Below, piece by piece: positions 19,715-27,694 of a stretch of DNA of 37,281 bases. The notes beneath the pieces are model-generated. The model searched no databases. It had not been told where the DNA came from and saw nothing but the letters and a program-made list of their open reading frames with translations. This DNA comes from Tenericutes bacterium 4572_104 (lineage in GTDB: Bacteria; Bacillota_I; Bacilli_A; Izemoplasmatales; UBA5603), in NCBI GenBank assembly GCA_002084435.1, contig NBLG01000009.1, positions 1-37,281 on the forward strand, in the 5' to 3' direction. The first letter of the stretch is position 1, and each line of letters opens with the position of its first letter. Made by a program: the position numbers and the translations under genes.

Positions 19715-20521
19715 CTATCCTATTGCACATGTAGAATTAGAAATCTTAATAATTACTTTTCCTAACATATCCTCTTCTTTTACCAAACCAAACATTCTTG
19801 AATCTCTAGAATTATTTCGATTATCTCCTAAAACATAATAATATCCTTCAGGAATAACTAAATCATATTCTATAGTTCCGCTCCAAATTGTGTCTTCAAT
19901 TTTAATTCCATTGACATAAACTCCTGTAGAATTTACTACAAGTTTATCTCCACCTTGAGCAACAAGTCGTTTTATCAAATATAATCCTTCTTCTTGCAGA
20001 ATTACGATATCTTGATTTTTGTATTCTTCAACATATTTGATAATAACTGCATCATTATCACAGAAAGTTGGTTGCATAGATATTCCTTCAACCTGAGCTA
20101 ATGAGAAAAAATATCCATTTATTATCATAACCACAATTAAAAATATAGGAACAACACTAAATATGTCGGCTATATTATATTTATTCTTATATGAAAAAAT
20201 TTCTTTTTTTGATATTACTATATTTCCTTTTTTATTTTTAAAATAAGCAAATGTTAACACAACAAATGAAATAAATGCGAAAATAATGATAACAAAAAAG
20301 AAAATAGAAAAAACTTCTGCGATAAATGGACTAGGAACATTTTTGAATGTCCGATTTAAATTAAATATAAAGAATTTATTTTTTTGTAATATGATAAAAA
20401 GAATAACTGATATAGCAAACATTATGAAAAAACCGATGATTATTCTCAACGATTTTTTCATTAATGAATTATATTCCTTTAAATTTTCACTACTTTCTTG
20501 TAAATCTAAATCATCTATCAT
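19715..20521 (-). CDS. lepB: Signal peptidase I with three N-terminal membrane helices
   Basis: Signal peptidase I removes signal peptides from exported proteins at the outer face of the membrane. The catalytic Ser148 is in EGISMQPTF and the general-base Lys184 in LIKRLVAQGGD; the box E motif GDNRNNSRDSR is complete. Three hydrophobic helices precede the catalytic domain (about residues 24-46, 66-92, 117-140), more than the single helix of most Firmicute SipS enzymes, hence the 268-residue length. ATG overlaps the ftsK TGA (ATGA). Together with Ffh and FtsY it forms the export machinery in this window. Confidence 0.94.
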   Translation of the reverse strand: MIDDLDLQESSENLKEYNSLMKKSLRIIIGFFIMFAISVILFIILQKNKFFIFNLNRTFKNVPSPFIAEVFSIFFFVIIIFAFISFVVLTFAYFKNKKGNIVISKKEIFSYKNKYNIADIFSVVPIFLIVVMIINGYFFSLAQVEGISMQPTFCDNDAVIIKYVEEYKNQDIVILQEEGLYLIKRLVAQGGDKLVVNSTGVYVNGIKIEDTIWSGTIEYDLVIPEGYYYVLGDNRNNSRDSRMFGLVKEEDMLGKVIIKISNSTCAIG

Positions 20522-22659
20522 AATTTATCTATACTCTCAAATATTTTAGCTAATTCTTCGTATTTAATTAATACTGATCTCGGTTTAGTTCCAACATTCT
20601 CAGATACTATTCCAAATTTTTCTAACATATTTACTATTTGTGTTGCGCGATTAAATCCTATTGCAAATACTTGTGTAATTTTATTTAAAGAGCATTTTCC
20701 TTCATCTACAACATAATTAGCTACATCTTTAAATAATTCATCGATTGTATCGATATCTTCTCCGGTTTGTGCTCTAACAATAAGATTTTCATGTGTAAAC
20801 ATATATTCGGGTTTAGCTTGATTAATAATGTATTCTGTTACCGCTTCAATCTCTTCTGGTGATAAATATGCTCCTTGAAGACGCCTTACCATACCATTTT
20901 CAGATAACAACATATCCCCTTTACCAAGCAATTTTTCTGCTCCGGTCATATCTAAAACAACACTTGAATCGGTTGATGAAGGTACTCTAAAAGCAAATCT
21001 AGCTGGAATATTAGCTTTAATCGCACCTTTTAAAATATCCGCAGATGGTCTTTGAGTCGCAAGTAATATGTGAATACCAACAGCTCTTGATTTTTGAGTT
21101 AATTTTAAAATAGCGTCTTCTACTTCGTTCCCTCCAGATATTAACAAATCAGATGCTTCTTCTATAATAATAACAATTCTTGGCATTGGAACGAAGTTAG
21201 GACTATCACTTCTTCTTTTATAATAATCCTTTACATTAATAGCTTTGAATTTTTTTAACGTATCATATCTTGATTCCATCTCATTAACCATATATTTTAA
21301 TGATTCCACCGCTATTTTAGGATCATCAATAATAGGAGTTATTAAATGAGGAATTCCTGAAAATTGTTGAAGATCAACTTTTTTAGGATCAATTAGCATC
21401 ATTTTTAATTCATCTGGCTTATTTTTAGTTATCAATGAAGCAATAATTGAAGCAATACAAACAGATTTACCGCTTTGTGTAGAACCAGCAACTAATCCGT
21501 GTGGCATTGATTCAATAGATGTATATATTGGCTTTGCGTCAATATCCAAACCTACCGCTATTAAAAGAGGATCTTCTGAATTTAGAAAATATGCATTATC
21601 AATTACATCACCAAAAAATACGGTTTCTCTTATTTTATTAGGCACTTCAATTCCTATTGTGGTTTTTCCTGGTATAGGCGCTTCAATACGAATAGAAAAT
21701 GCTGCTAAACTCATTTGAATATTGTCAGAAATTGAAGTTATTTTTTTTGTTTGAACACCTAGTCCAAGCACTATTTCATATCTAGTTACTGTTGGGCCTT
21801 TAGTGTAGTTTGTTACTTCCCCTTCAATACCGAAAGACAATAATGTTTGATTAATAATATCAATATTCTCTTTTATCCATTCTGGTTCTTCATCTGTTCT
21901 AGCCTTTGATTTTTTAAATATTGAAATAGGTGGTAATTGATAATTTTCATAATTATTTTCAAACTTCTCTAAATCAACAGGTTTAGTTTCTTTTGGAGTA
22001 AGTGGAGGTTTATATTCTTCATATTCAAAATCATCTGCAAAAGCAATTTCTTCTATTTCTTTTTTAAACCCTTCACTATCTTCATAAATAATTTCATCAG
22101 ATTCTTTATCTTCTTCTATAACAATTTTAGCATTGTCATCTTCTTCTTCTGAAATTAAATCATTTAAAACCTCAGATTCATCTAATTCTTTTTTATTTTC
22201 TTCTAATGATTTTGCAGCTGATTCAAAAAACTCATCTACGGAAACTGCTGTAGCGTGCTCATCAATAATTGATTTTGCAAACTCTTGATCTTTTTTATTT
22301 AATGAATTTTCGTTATTCAATCCTTCTTCGGTATATTTTTTATGCTTAGAAGAATCATTTATTTTAATAAACTCATAATATTGGTGCCCATATCTTTTTT
22401 TAGCTACTTCTTTTGTAAGCCTAGGTTTAGTGCGAAACGCATCATATTTTTTATCTATATCTCCCCATCCTTGTCTATCTTCTGGAATATTAATTTCATC
22501 CTTTACAATTCTTCCAAAAATAGGTGATACAAATTTATTTCTCAAAGTTTTTTTATCTTCTATAACATTAATTTGAGGTATAAAGAATTCGCGGTTATCT
22601 GGAGTTCTAGAATATCCCGGTACTATTCGTTCACGTTTCTTCTTATGTTTAAAACTCAT
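20518..22659 (-). CDS. ftsK: FtsK/SpoIIIE DNA translocase lacking the N-terminal membrane domain
   Basis: FtsK/SpoIIIE pumps DNA at the septum. Residues about 258-640 are the motor: Walker A GSTQSGKS (392-399), MLIDPKKVDL, ATQRPSADILKGAIKANIPAR. The C-terminus has the winged-helix gamma domain (GFNRATQIVNMLEKFGIVSE, KPRSVL) that reads oriented DNA motifs. Two oddities: residues 1-257 are soluble, acidic and low in complexity, with none of the usual four membrane helices; and the Walker B reads IVIIIEEASDLL with Glu500 where the family has Asp. The ATG overlaps the stop of the upstream membrane protein (TAATG), which may provide the anchor (inference). Confidence 0.93.
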   Translation of the reverse strand: MSFKHKKKRERIVPGYSRTPDNREFFIPQINVIEDKKTLRNKFVSPIFGRIVKDEINIPEDRQGWGDIDKKYDAFRTKPRLTKEVAKKRYGHQYYEFIKINDSSKHKKYTEEGLNNENSLNKKDQEFAKSIIDEHATAVSVDEFFESAAKSLEENKKELDESEVLNDLISEEEDDNAKIVIEEDKESDEIIYEDSEGFKKEIEEIAFADDFEYEEYKPPLTPKETKPVDLEKFENNYENYQLPPISIFKKSKARTDEEPEWIKENIDIINQTLLSFGIEGEVTNYTKGPTVTRYEIVLGLGVQTKKITSISDNIQMSLAAFSIRIEAPIPGKTTIGIEVPNKIRETVFFGDVIDNAYFLNSEDPLLIAVGLDIDAKPIYTSIESMPHGLVAGSTQSGKSVCIASIIASLITKNKPDELKMMLIDPKKVDLQQFSGIPHLITPIIDDPKIAVESLKYMVNEMESRYDTLKKFKAINVKDYYKRRSDSPNFVPMPRIVIIIEEASDLLISGGNEVEDAILKLTQKSRAVGIHILLATQRPSADILKGAIKANIPARFAFRVPSSTDSSVVLDMTGAEKLLGKGDMLLSENGMVRRLQGAYLSPEEIEAVTEYIINQAKPEYMFTHENLIVRAQTGEDIDTIDELFKDVANYVVDEGKCSLNKITQVFAIGFNRATQIVNMLEKFGIVSENVGTKPRSVLIKYEELAKIFESIDKL

Positions 22660-23438
22660 TATTCCGCATCCTCACTTTCAATCATTTTTTCTAATTTACT
22701 CATAATTTCTTCTTCTGAATCTTCTTTTTTAAATATAGCTTTACTATAAATCTTGTGGGTTTCTTCACCAAATATAGTAATAATATATTTGCAAATTTCT
22801 TTTGTAACTAAAACTGTAGCTGGCTTAATTGCTAATTTCCTAAACCAATAAACTGGATTAGTAAAATTTAAAATTGTTTTTCCAGTTGTATATATTTGTT
22901 GCAATTTTATTTTTCTTGAAATTTGCATTAATTTAGAATTAGATATTTTTTTCTTAGTATTTAATAAATCAATAATACTTGAGATTCTATAATTTTTAAA
23001 CAATTTAAAAAATTTACCATTAACTAATTCATTAATTCTATTAGTAATATAGTAATTTAAAGCTAACAATTCTTGAATAGATAGTTCATACAATGGATAC
23101 CTAGAATTTGGAAAATAATACCTTGATATTTCTTCCGATAATTCAAGACTTAAATCCAAAGCAACTTTAAAATATCCTGAATCAGTTGTCCTAACGGTTT
23201 TATCTAATTGATTTTGTTTTGACTCAATCATTTCTAGAATAACTTTTTCATCTAAAGGTATACCTTTAGATAATCTTATCTTAGTTTTTCTGCGTTCATT
23301 TGAGGCTATAATTCCTACTACAGACAAAGCTAACAAAATTATTCCTGTAATTATCCCAAGTACAAAATATCTAATATTAACCCATTCGATTTGTAAAGAA
23401 ACAAAACTAAACAAATTAAATGAAATATAATTAACCAT
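22659..23438 (-). CDS. Uncharacterised membrane protein, translationally coupled to ftsK
   Basis: I do not recognise this family. The 259-residue protein has one clear membrane helix (about residues 25-47), then a basic RRKTKIR stretch, a mostly helical soluble region (residues 60-175) and a weaker hydrophobic segment at about 195-225; the end is acidic (KKEDSEEEIMSKLEKMIESE). It is the first gene of the ftsK operon with promoter TTGAAT-17-TATAAT and RBS AAGGAG. Its stop overlaps the ftsK start, and since that FtsK lacks membrane helices, a role as its membrane partner is possible but unproven. Confidence 0.8.
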   Translation of the reverse strand: MVNYISFNLFSFVSLQIEWVNIRYFVLGIITGIILLALSVVGIIASNERRKTKIRLSKGIPLDEKVILEMIESKQNQLDKTVRTTDSGYFKVALDLSLELSEEISRYYFPNSRYPLYELSIQELLALNYYITNRINELVNGKFFKLFKNYRISSIIDLLNTKKKISNSKLMQISRKIKLQQIYTTGKTILNFTNPVYWFRKLAIKPATVLVTKEICKYIITIFGEETHKIYSKAIFKKEDSEEEIMSKLEKMIESEDAE

Positions 23439-23458
23439 AGTAAATTCTCCTTATATAA

Positions 23459-23487
23459 ATTATATCTTAATTTATGTTATTATTCAA
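23459..23487 (-). promoter_or_regulatory. Promoter of the ftsK-lepB-rbgA-rnhB operon
   Basis: TTGAAT (23482-23487), 17-base spacer, TATAAT (23459-23464) on the minus strand, 21 bases before the start of the first gene. It diverges from the plus-strand promoter at 23501. Confidence 0.7.
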
Positions 23488-23500
23488 TTGTAATCATCAT

Positions 23501-23529
23501 TTGCATATTTTATACCCTTATGAGATAAT
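23501..23529 (+). promoter_or_regulatory. Promoter of the Cof-type HAD gene
   Basis: TTGCAT (23501-23506), 17-base spacer, GATAAT (23524-23529), 15 bases before the ATG, so the leader would be very short; AGGTGATG supplies the RBS. Confidence 0.5.
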
Positions 23530-23544
23530 ATCATAGGTGATGAT

Positions 23545-24372
23545 ATGAACAAGTATTTAATTGCGTTAGATTTAGATGGTACTATATTGTATGATTTTGA
23601 TTCTCTATCAGAAACTCTTTGTGAATTTATGAAAGAAATACAACTTTATGGACATAAAATTGTAATCGCAACTGGAAGACCATTTCGTTCTTCTAAATTT
23701 GTATATGAACGATTTAATTTAGATACTCCTATTATTAATTATAATGGAGGATTAATAACTTTACCTAATAAAGAAGGATTTCCAGAGATTAATTATACAG
23801 TAAAAAAAGATGCAATTATCGATATTTTTGAAAATAATATTGAACATATAAGAAATGCTTTTTCTGAAGTTTATGATGAAATATACCTATATCGCGAAGA
23901 AAAAGAGATTGAACCTTTATTACATTGCGATGGTGCTACAGATATTGTTGTTGGAAATTTGCGTGATATTCTCAAAAGAGATACCAATGGATTTATAATT
24001 ATTGGTAAACAAGGGCGAGGCAAAATTATAAAAGAATATATCGATAATAAATATAAAGGGGAAGTGCTTTGCCGGATTTGGAATATGTCGGGTGAATTTG
24101 ACTCAATTTTAGAAGTATTTACTCCTGAATCAAATAAGGGAAAAGCTTTGGAATATGTTGCTAATTATTTAGGCTTTAAACGAGACCAGGTGATTGCAAT
24201 AGGGGATGGTCATAATGATATCGAAATGTTACAATATGCGAACTTAGGTGTTTGCGTTAGAAATTCTCACCCAGATCTTATCAAAGTAGCTGATATAGTA
24301 TTAGAACATACTAGTTATGAAAATGCAGTATATAGATTTTTATCTAAATACCTTATGCAAAATAAAAAATAA
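23545..24372 (+). CDS. Cof-type HAD phosphatase
   Basis: The only plus-strand gene. The 275-residue protein has HAD motif I LDLDGTIL (Asp9, Asp11), motif II TGRPFRSSK, a large C2-type cap between motifs II and III, Lys in SNKGKALEYV, and motif IV GDGHNDIEMLQYANLGV followed by the typical end of the Cof family (VADIVLEHTSYENAVYRFL). Such enzymes dephosphorylate sugar phosphates, pyridoxal phosphate or flavin precursors; the substrate cannot be deduced. It faces ffh and shares a terminator with it. Confidence 0.93.
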   Translation: MNKYLIALDLDGTILYDFDSLSETLCEFMKEIQLYGHKIVIATGRPFRSSKFVYERFNLDTPIINYNGGLITLPNKEGFPEINYTVKKDAIIDIFENNIEHIRNAFSEVYDEIYLYREEKEIEPLLHCDGATDIVVGNLRDILKRDTNGFIIIGKQGRGKIIKEYIDNKYKGEVLCRIWNMSGEFDSILEVFTPESNKGKALEYVANYLGFKRDQVIAIGDGHNDIEMLQYANLGVCVRNSHPDLIKVADIVLEHTSYENAVYRFLSKYLMQNKK

Positions 24373-24400
24373 AGGCGGTTTATCTAAACCCGCCTTTTTT
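24371..24400. terminator. Bidirectional terminator between the HAD gene and ffh
   Basis: AAAGGCGGTTTA pairs with TAAACCCGCCTTT around a 2-base centre with one bulged C; T-rich runs lie on both sides. It includes the ffh stop (24380-24382) and its last codons (Lys-Lys-Gly-Gly-Phe-Arg), so it serves two convergent genes while coding. Confidence 0.8.
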
Positions 24401-25777
24401 CTTTTTCTTCGCCCTTCTCATAGCTCTTGATTCCCTCGGTTGATATGTACCTTGTGCCATGTTTTGCATTTTATCTGAATTAAAATTTTGTAATTGACGC
24501 ATCATTTTTTTTTGTTTATCCAAAGTTGATATCAAACGATTTACCTCAGTCGTAGAACGTCCCGAACCTCTCGCTATTCTATTTCTTCTAGAACTGCTTC
24601 TTTCAATAAGTTCTGGTTTAGCTCTTTCGATTTTAGTCATTGAATTTATGATAGCTTCAATATATACCAATTGTTTATCATCAATTTTATCTACATTTGC
24701 CATAGAGCTCATTCCAGGCATCATTTTTAATAATCCAGAAAATTTACCCATACGTTTTATCATTTTCATCTGTTTTAACAAATCATTAAAATTATACTTG
24801 CCTGACATCATTTTTTCCATTAATGACATTGCTTCATCTTCGCTAATTTCAGCTGTAGCCTTTTCAACTAAAGACATAATGTCTCCCATGCCTAATATAC
24901 GTGAAGCCATTCTTTCTGGGTGAAATACTTCTATTTCAGTAAGTTTTTCTCCAGTACCAGAAAACTTAATTGGAACGTTAGTAATTTTACGTACAGATAA
25001 AGCAGCTCCTCCACGAGTATCTCCATCTAATTTTGTAAGAATACATCCTGTTAAGCTTAGTTTCTCATTAAATGTTTGTGCAACATTAACTGCATCCTGT
25101 CCAGTCATTGCATCTATTGTTAATAAAACTTCATCAGGATTAGAAACAGCTTCAATTTCTTGAATCTCTTTCATCATATCTTCATCAATATGTAAACGAC
25201 CTGCAGTGTCAATAATAACTAAATTATGTCCTTGCTCTTTTGCGTATTTTAATCCCTCTTTAACAATTTTAATCGGACTAATTTTCCCCATTTCAAATAC
25301 AGGAATATTTAATTGTTTACCTACTACTTCAAGTTGTTCAATAGCTGCTGGACGATATATATCAGCGGCAATTAAAATAGGGTTTTGTTGCTTGTTTTTT
25401 TGTAAGAAATAAGCTAATTTACCAGCTGTTGTTGTTTTACCTGCACCTTGTAGTCCAACCATAAGTATTACAGTGAAACCAGATTCATTGAAGCGAATTT
25501 CTTCAGTTTCTCCACCCATTAATTTTGTAAGCTCATCATTTACAATTTTAACTACTTGTTGTCCAGGATTTAATCCTTTAAGAATTTTTTCACCATAAGC
25601 TTGCTTTTTTACCTCTTCAGTAAATTCTTTGACAACTTTATAATTGACATCTGCTTCTAATAATGAAAGACGCACCTCTCTCATCATTTGCTCAATGTCT
25701 GATTCATTTAATCTTGCTTTCCCAGTTATTCTTCTTAAAGCCATTTGAAAGCGGCTAGTTAAATCTTCAAATGCCAT
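24380..25777 (-). CDS. ffh: Signal recognition particle protein Ffh
   Basis: Ffh binds signal peptides of membrane and secreted proteins on the ribosome. N domain (ALRRITGKARLNESDIEQMM), G domain with GLQGAGKTTTAGKLA, DTAGRLHIDEDMM and TKLDGDTRGGAALS, then the Met-rich M domain (EKMMSGKYNFNDLLKQMKMI) that binds signal peptide and SRP RNA (RIARGSGRS). 465 residues, slightly long through a basic tail (RAMRRAKKKKKGG). Preceded by ylxM with a 3-base gap, the usual ftsY-ylxM-ffh order. Confidence 0.98.
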   Translation of the reverse strand: MAFEDLTSRFQMALRRITGKARLNESDIEQMMREVRLSLLEADVNYKVVKEFTEEVKKQAYGEKILKGLNPGQQVVKIVNDELTKLMGGETEEIRFNESGFTVILMVGLQGAGKTTTAGKLAYFLQKNKQQNPILIAADIYRPAAIEQLEVVGKQLNIPVFEMGKISPIKIVKEGLKYAKEQGHNLVIIDTAGRLHIDEDMMKEIQEIEAVSNPDEVLLTIDAMTGQDAVNVAQTFNEKLSLTGCILTKLDGDTRGGAALSVRKITNVPIKFSGTGEKLTEIEVFHPERMASRILGMGDIMSLVEKATAEISEDEAMSLMEKMMSGKYNFNDLLKQMKMIKRMGKFSGLLKMMPGMSSMANVDKIDDKQLVYIEAIINSMTKIERAKPELIERSSSRRNRIARGSGRSTTEVNRLISTLDKQKKMMRQLQNFNSDKMQNMAQGTYQPRESRAMRRAKKKKKGGFR

Positions 25778-25780
25778 ATC

Positions 25781-26092
25781 TTACACCTTTTCTAATTGTT
25801 TTTTTATATTTTCTAATGAAATCTTTTTTTTCTCAATTTGATTGATTAAAGAATTAATCTTTTTTTTCTTTTCAAGCATTTTTAATGTTTTTTCATAATT
25901 TTCTAAATGATTTACCACATTTTTTAATTGCATATGAACAGCGTTTCTACTAACAGAAAGTATTTCTGAGATCTCTGATAATGAATAATCACTTAAATAA
26001 TAATATTCATAATACATTCTTTGTTTTTCTGTTAATAGTTTCCCATATATGTCATACAAGGAATTCATTCTTATTTTATCTTCTAATTTCAT
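25781..26092 (-). CDS. ylxM: YlxM family helix-turn-helix protein
   Basis: A 103-residue protein with a sigma-70 region 4-like helix-turn-helix (YSLSEISEILSVSRNAVHMQLKNV), preceded by LTEKQRMYYEYYY, and a lysine-rich coiled-coil end. This is the YlxM/p13-like family of small proteins that occurs with ffh and is linked to SRP function. Position between ftsY and ffh supports the call. Confidence 0.93.
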   Translation of the reverse strand: MKLEDKIRMNSLYDIYGKLLTEKQRMYYEYYYLSDYSLSEISEILSVSRNAVHMQLKNVVNHLENYEKTLKMLEKKKKINSLINQIEKKKISLENIKKQLEKV

Positions 26093-26104
26093 AATATTCC
26101 CCTA

Positions 26105-27073
26105 TCAAAAAAAGTCTGCGAATAATCCATAAATATAGTTTTCTATATCAAAATATTCTAAATCTTCTAATTTCTCACCCAAACCAACAAAGGATATTGG
26201 AATACCAAGTTTATTGCGAATCGCAAGTACAATTCCACCTTTAGCTGTTCCATCTAATTTAGTTAATATAATTCCAGTTACATCAGTTGCCTCTGAAAAA
26301 ATCTTAGCTTGAGATAATCCATTTTGTCCTGTTGTTGCATCTATAACTAAATATGTTTCAAAAACTTCGCTATTATTTTCTCTTTTAATTATTCTATTTA
26401 TCTTACTCAATTCATTCATTAAGTTTTTCTTATTTTGTAAACGGCCTGCAGTGTCAATTAATAAAACATCTATTTTATTTTTCTTCGCCTTATTAATCGC
26501 TTCAAAAATAACACTTGCTGGATCACTGCCAGCTTCTTTAGATACTACAGAAACTCCAACTCTTTCACCAAAAGCTTTTAATTGGTTAATAGCTCCTGCA
26601 CGGAAAGTATCTCCAGCAGCTAACATCACTGTTTTTCCTTCATTTTTAATTTTATATGCAAGTTTACCGATGGTTGTAGTTTTTCCAGTACCATTTACTC
26701 CAACAAAAAGAATTATAGTTAATCCATTGGGATTATATCTTATGTTAGTATTAATAATCTCATCTTTCAAATATAATTCAAACATTTTGTCAACAATTAA
26801 ATTTTCTAATTGTAAGGGATTTTGAATATTCTCTTTTTTTACAATATCACGTAAACCATCAATAAACTCAATTACTGTATCTATACCAATATCAGACATT
26901 ATAAATATTTCTTCTAGTTTAGAAAATAAGTCTTCATCTATAGACTTTGATTTTGTTAAAATATCTTTCAAAGAAGACAAGGACCCTGTCCTCGTTTTCA
27001 TCATGCCAATTTTATATTTTTCCGCTTTACGTTTTTTTTCTTGATTTTGAAAGAATCTTTGAAATAAACCCAT
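26105..27073 (-). CDS. ftsY: SRP receptor FtsY
   Basis: FtsY is the membrane-associated SRP receptor GTPase. It shows the N domain (LKDILTKSKSIDEDLFSKLEEI), G1 GVNGTGKTTTIGKLA, DTAGRLQNKKNLM and TKLDGTAKGGIVLAI. The acidic A domain of E. coli is absent; a basic amphipathic start (GLFQRFFQNQEKKRK) may bind the membrane. ATG 27071-27073 was chosen because AAGGCGGTGA lies 5 bases upstream; a GTG three codons earlier overlaps that site. 322 residues. Confidence 0.97.
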   Translation of the reverse strand: MGLFQRFFQNQEKKRKAEKYKIGMMKTRTGSLSSLKDILTKSKSIDEDLFSKLEEIFIMSDIGIDTVIEFIDGLRDIVKKENIQNPLQLENLIVDKMFELYLKDEIINTNIRYNPNGLTIILFVGVNGTGKTTTIGKLAYKIKNEGKTVMLAAGDTFRAGAINQLKAFGERVGVSVVSKEAGSDPASVIFEAINKAKKNKIDVLLIDTAGRLQNKKNLMNELSKINRIIKRENNSEVFETYLVIDATTGQNGLSQAKIFSEATDVTGIILTKLDGTAKGGIVLAIRNKLGIPISFVGLGEKLEDLEYFDIENYIYGLFADFF

Positions 27074-27101
27074 GATTCTCACCGCCTTAAATTCATATTG
27101 T

Positions 27102-27110
27102 ATTATATCA
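27102..27110 (-). promoter_or_regulatory. Extended -10 promoter of ftsY-ylxM-ffh
   Basis: TGATATAAT (extended -10, TG-n-TATAAT) 29 bases before the ftsY ATG; no clear -35. It lies downstream of the small-RNA terminator, so the SRP operon has its own start. Confidence 0.6.
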
Positions 27111-27125
27111 TAATTTTACTAAATT

Positions 27126-27162
27126 TATAAAAAAATTCGCTTCTTATTATAGAAGCGAATTT
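27126..27162 (-). terminator. Terminator of the small RNA, also closing topA
   Basis: 11-bp perfect stem (27133-27143 with 27152-27162), 8-base loop, and seven T in a row partly in the stem base. Confidence 0.88.
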
Positions 27163-27214
27163 AGGAAGGGTAAGTGTTATAATAACACTTTCAGGGAAAT
27201 GCAACTTGCGTTGC
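27126..27214 (-). ncRNA. Candidate small RNA, about 89 nt, three hairpins with C-rich loops
   Basis: Between topA and ftsY a self-contained unit reads on the minus strand: consensus promoter (see 27221-27249), predicted start near 27214, then hairpin 1 (27201-27214, GCAAC/GUUGC), unpaired UUUCCCU (27193-27199), hairpin 2 (27172-27190, 9-bp perfect stem), unpaired CCCUUCC (27164-27170) and a terminator hairpin (11-bp stem 27133-27143/27152-27162) with a U run. The C-rich loops resemble target-binding motifs of Firmicute small RNAs that pair with Shine-Dalgarno sites. It lacks the SRP RNA tetraloop region, tRNA or tmRNA features. I know no family for it. Confidence 0.65.
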
Positions 27215-27220
27215 GTTATC

Positions 27221-27249
27221 ATAATAACATAAGTATATAAAAGTGTCAA
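27221..27249 (-). promoter_or_regulatory. Consensus promoter of the candidate small RNA
   Basis: TTGACA (27244-27249), exactly 17 bases, TATTAT (27221-27226) on the minus strand, 19 bases downstream of the topA stop. No Shine-Dalgarno or sizeable reading frame follows before the terminator at 27126-27162. Confidence 0.75.
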
Positions 27250-27268
27250 TTGATGTTTTTGTGAAGAT

Positions 27269-27694
27269 TTATTTGTGATAATCACAGTCTGGATTTATAC
27301 AATAAATCTCATGTTTTTCATTCTCAACCACAACATTTCCACACTTAGGACAAAATTCATCCGTGACCTTTAAAGGAGAAATATATTTGCATTTAGGAAA
27401 CGTTGAAGCAGCTAAAAATTTCTTGCCTTTATTTTTTCCTTTTTTGGCAACTCTTACTACAAGAGTTGCCCCTTCACATTCAGGACATTTTACTAAAGTA
27501 TCAAACACCTCAGTTTTAGGTTTGTTGTCATTAGGTTTGATGTATTTACATTTAGGATAATTTGAACAAGCTTCAAATTCTCCGTATCTTCCTTGCCTAT
27601 AAACCATTGGGGATCCACATACCGGACAAAGTTCACCTGTTTCTTTAGGTTTTATCTTTGTCATATTTTTTACGGCGTTATTAATTAATGGCAT
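27269..27694 (-). pseudogene. topA: DNA topoisomerase I, C-terminal zinc-ribbon fragment (shifted frame)
   Basis: This fragment has three Cys4-type zinc ribbons (CPVCGSPMVYRQGRYGEFEA.., CPECEGATLVV.., CPKCGNVVVE..C..C) typical of Firmicute TopA tails that contact DNA and RNA polymerase. Its frame is shifted relative to the N-terminal part. Upstream of ATG 27692-27694 the same frame reads GKEILSYFMPLINNAVKNM, matching the family's ..WK.VL..FY.PF...L..AE.NM region, so the fragment begins in the middle of a once continuous gene. No Shine-Dalgarno precedes its ATGs. Free expression as a separate zinc-ribbon protein is possible but unlikely. Confidence 0.85.

Noticed and set aside
27103..27285. 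A 60-codon minus-strand reading frame between topA and ftsY
   Set aside because: No Shine-Dalgarno, no family resemblance, overlaps the topA end, and it is explained better by the small-RNA promoter, hairpins and terminator.
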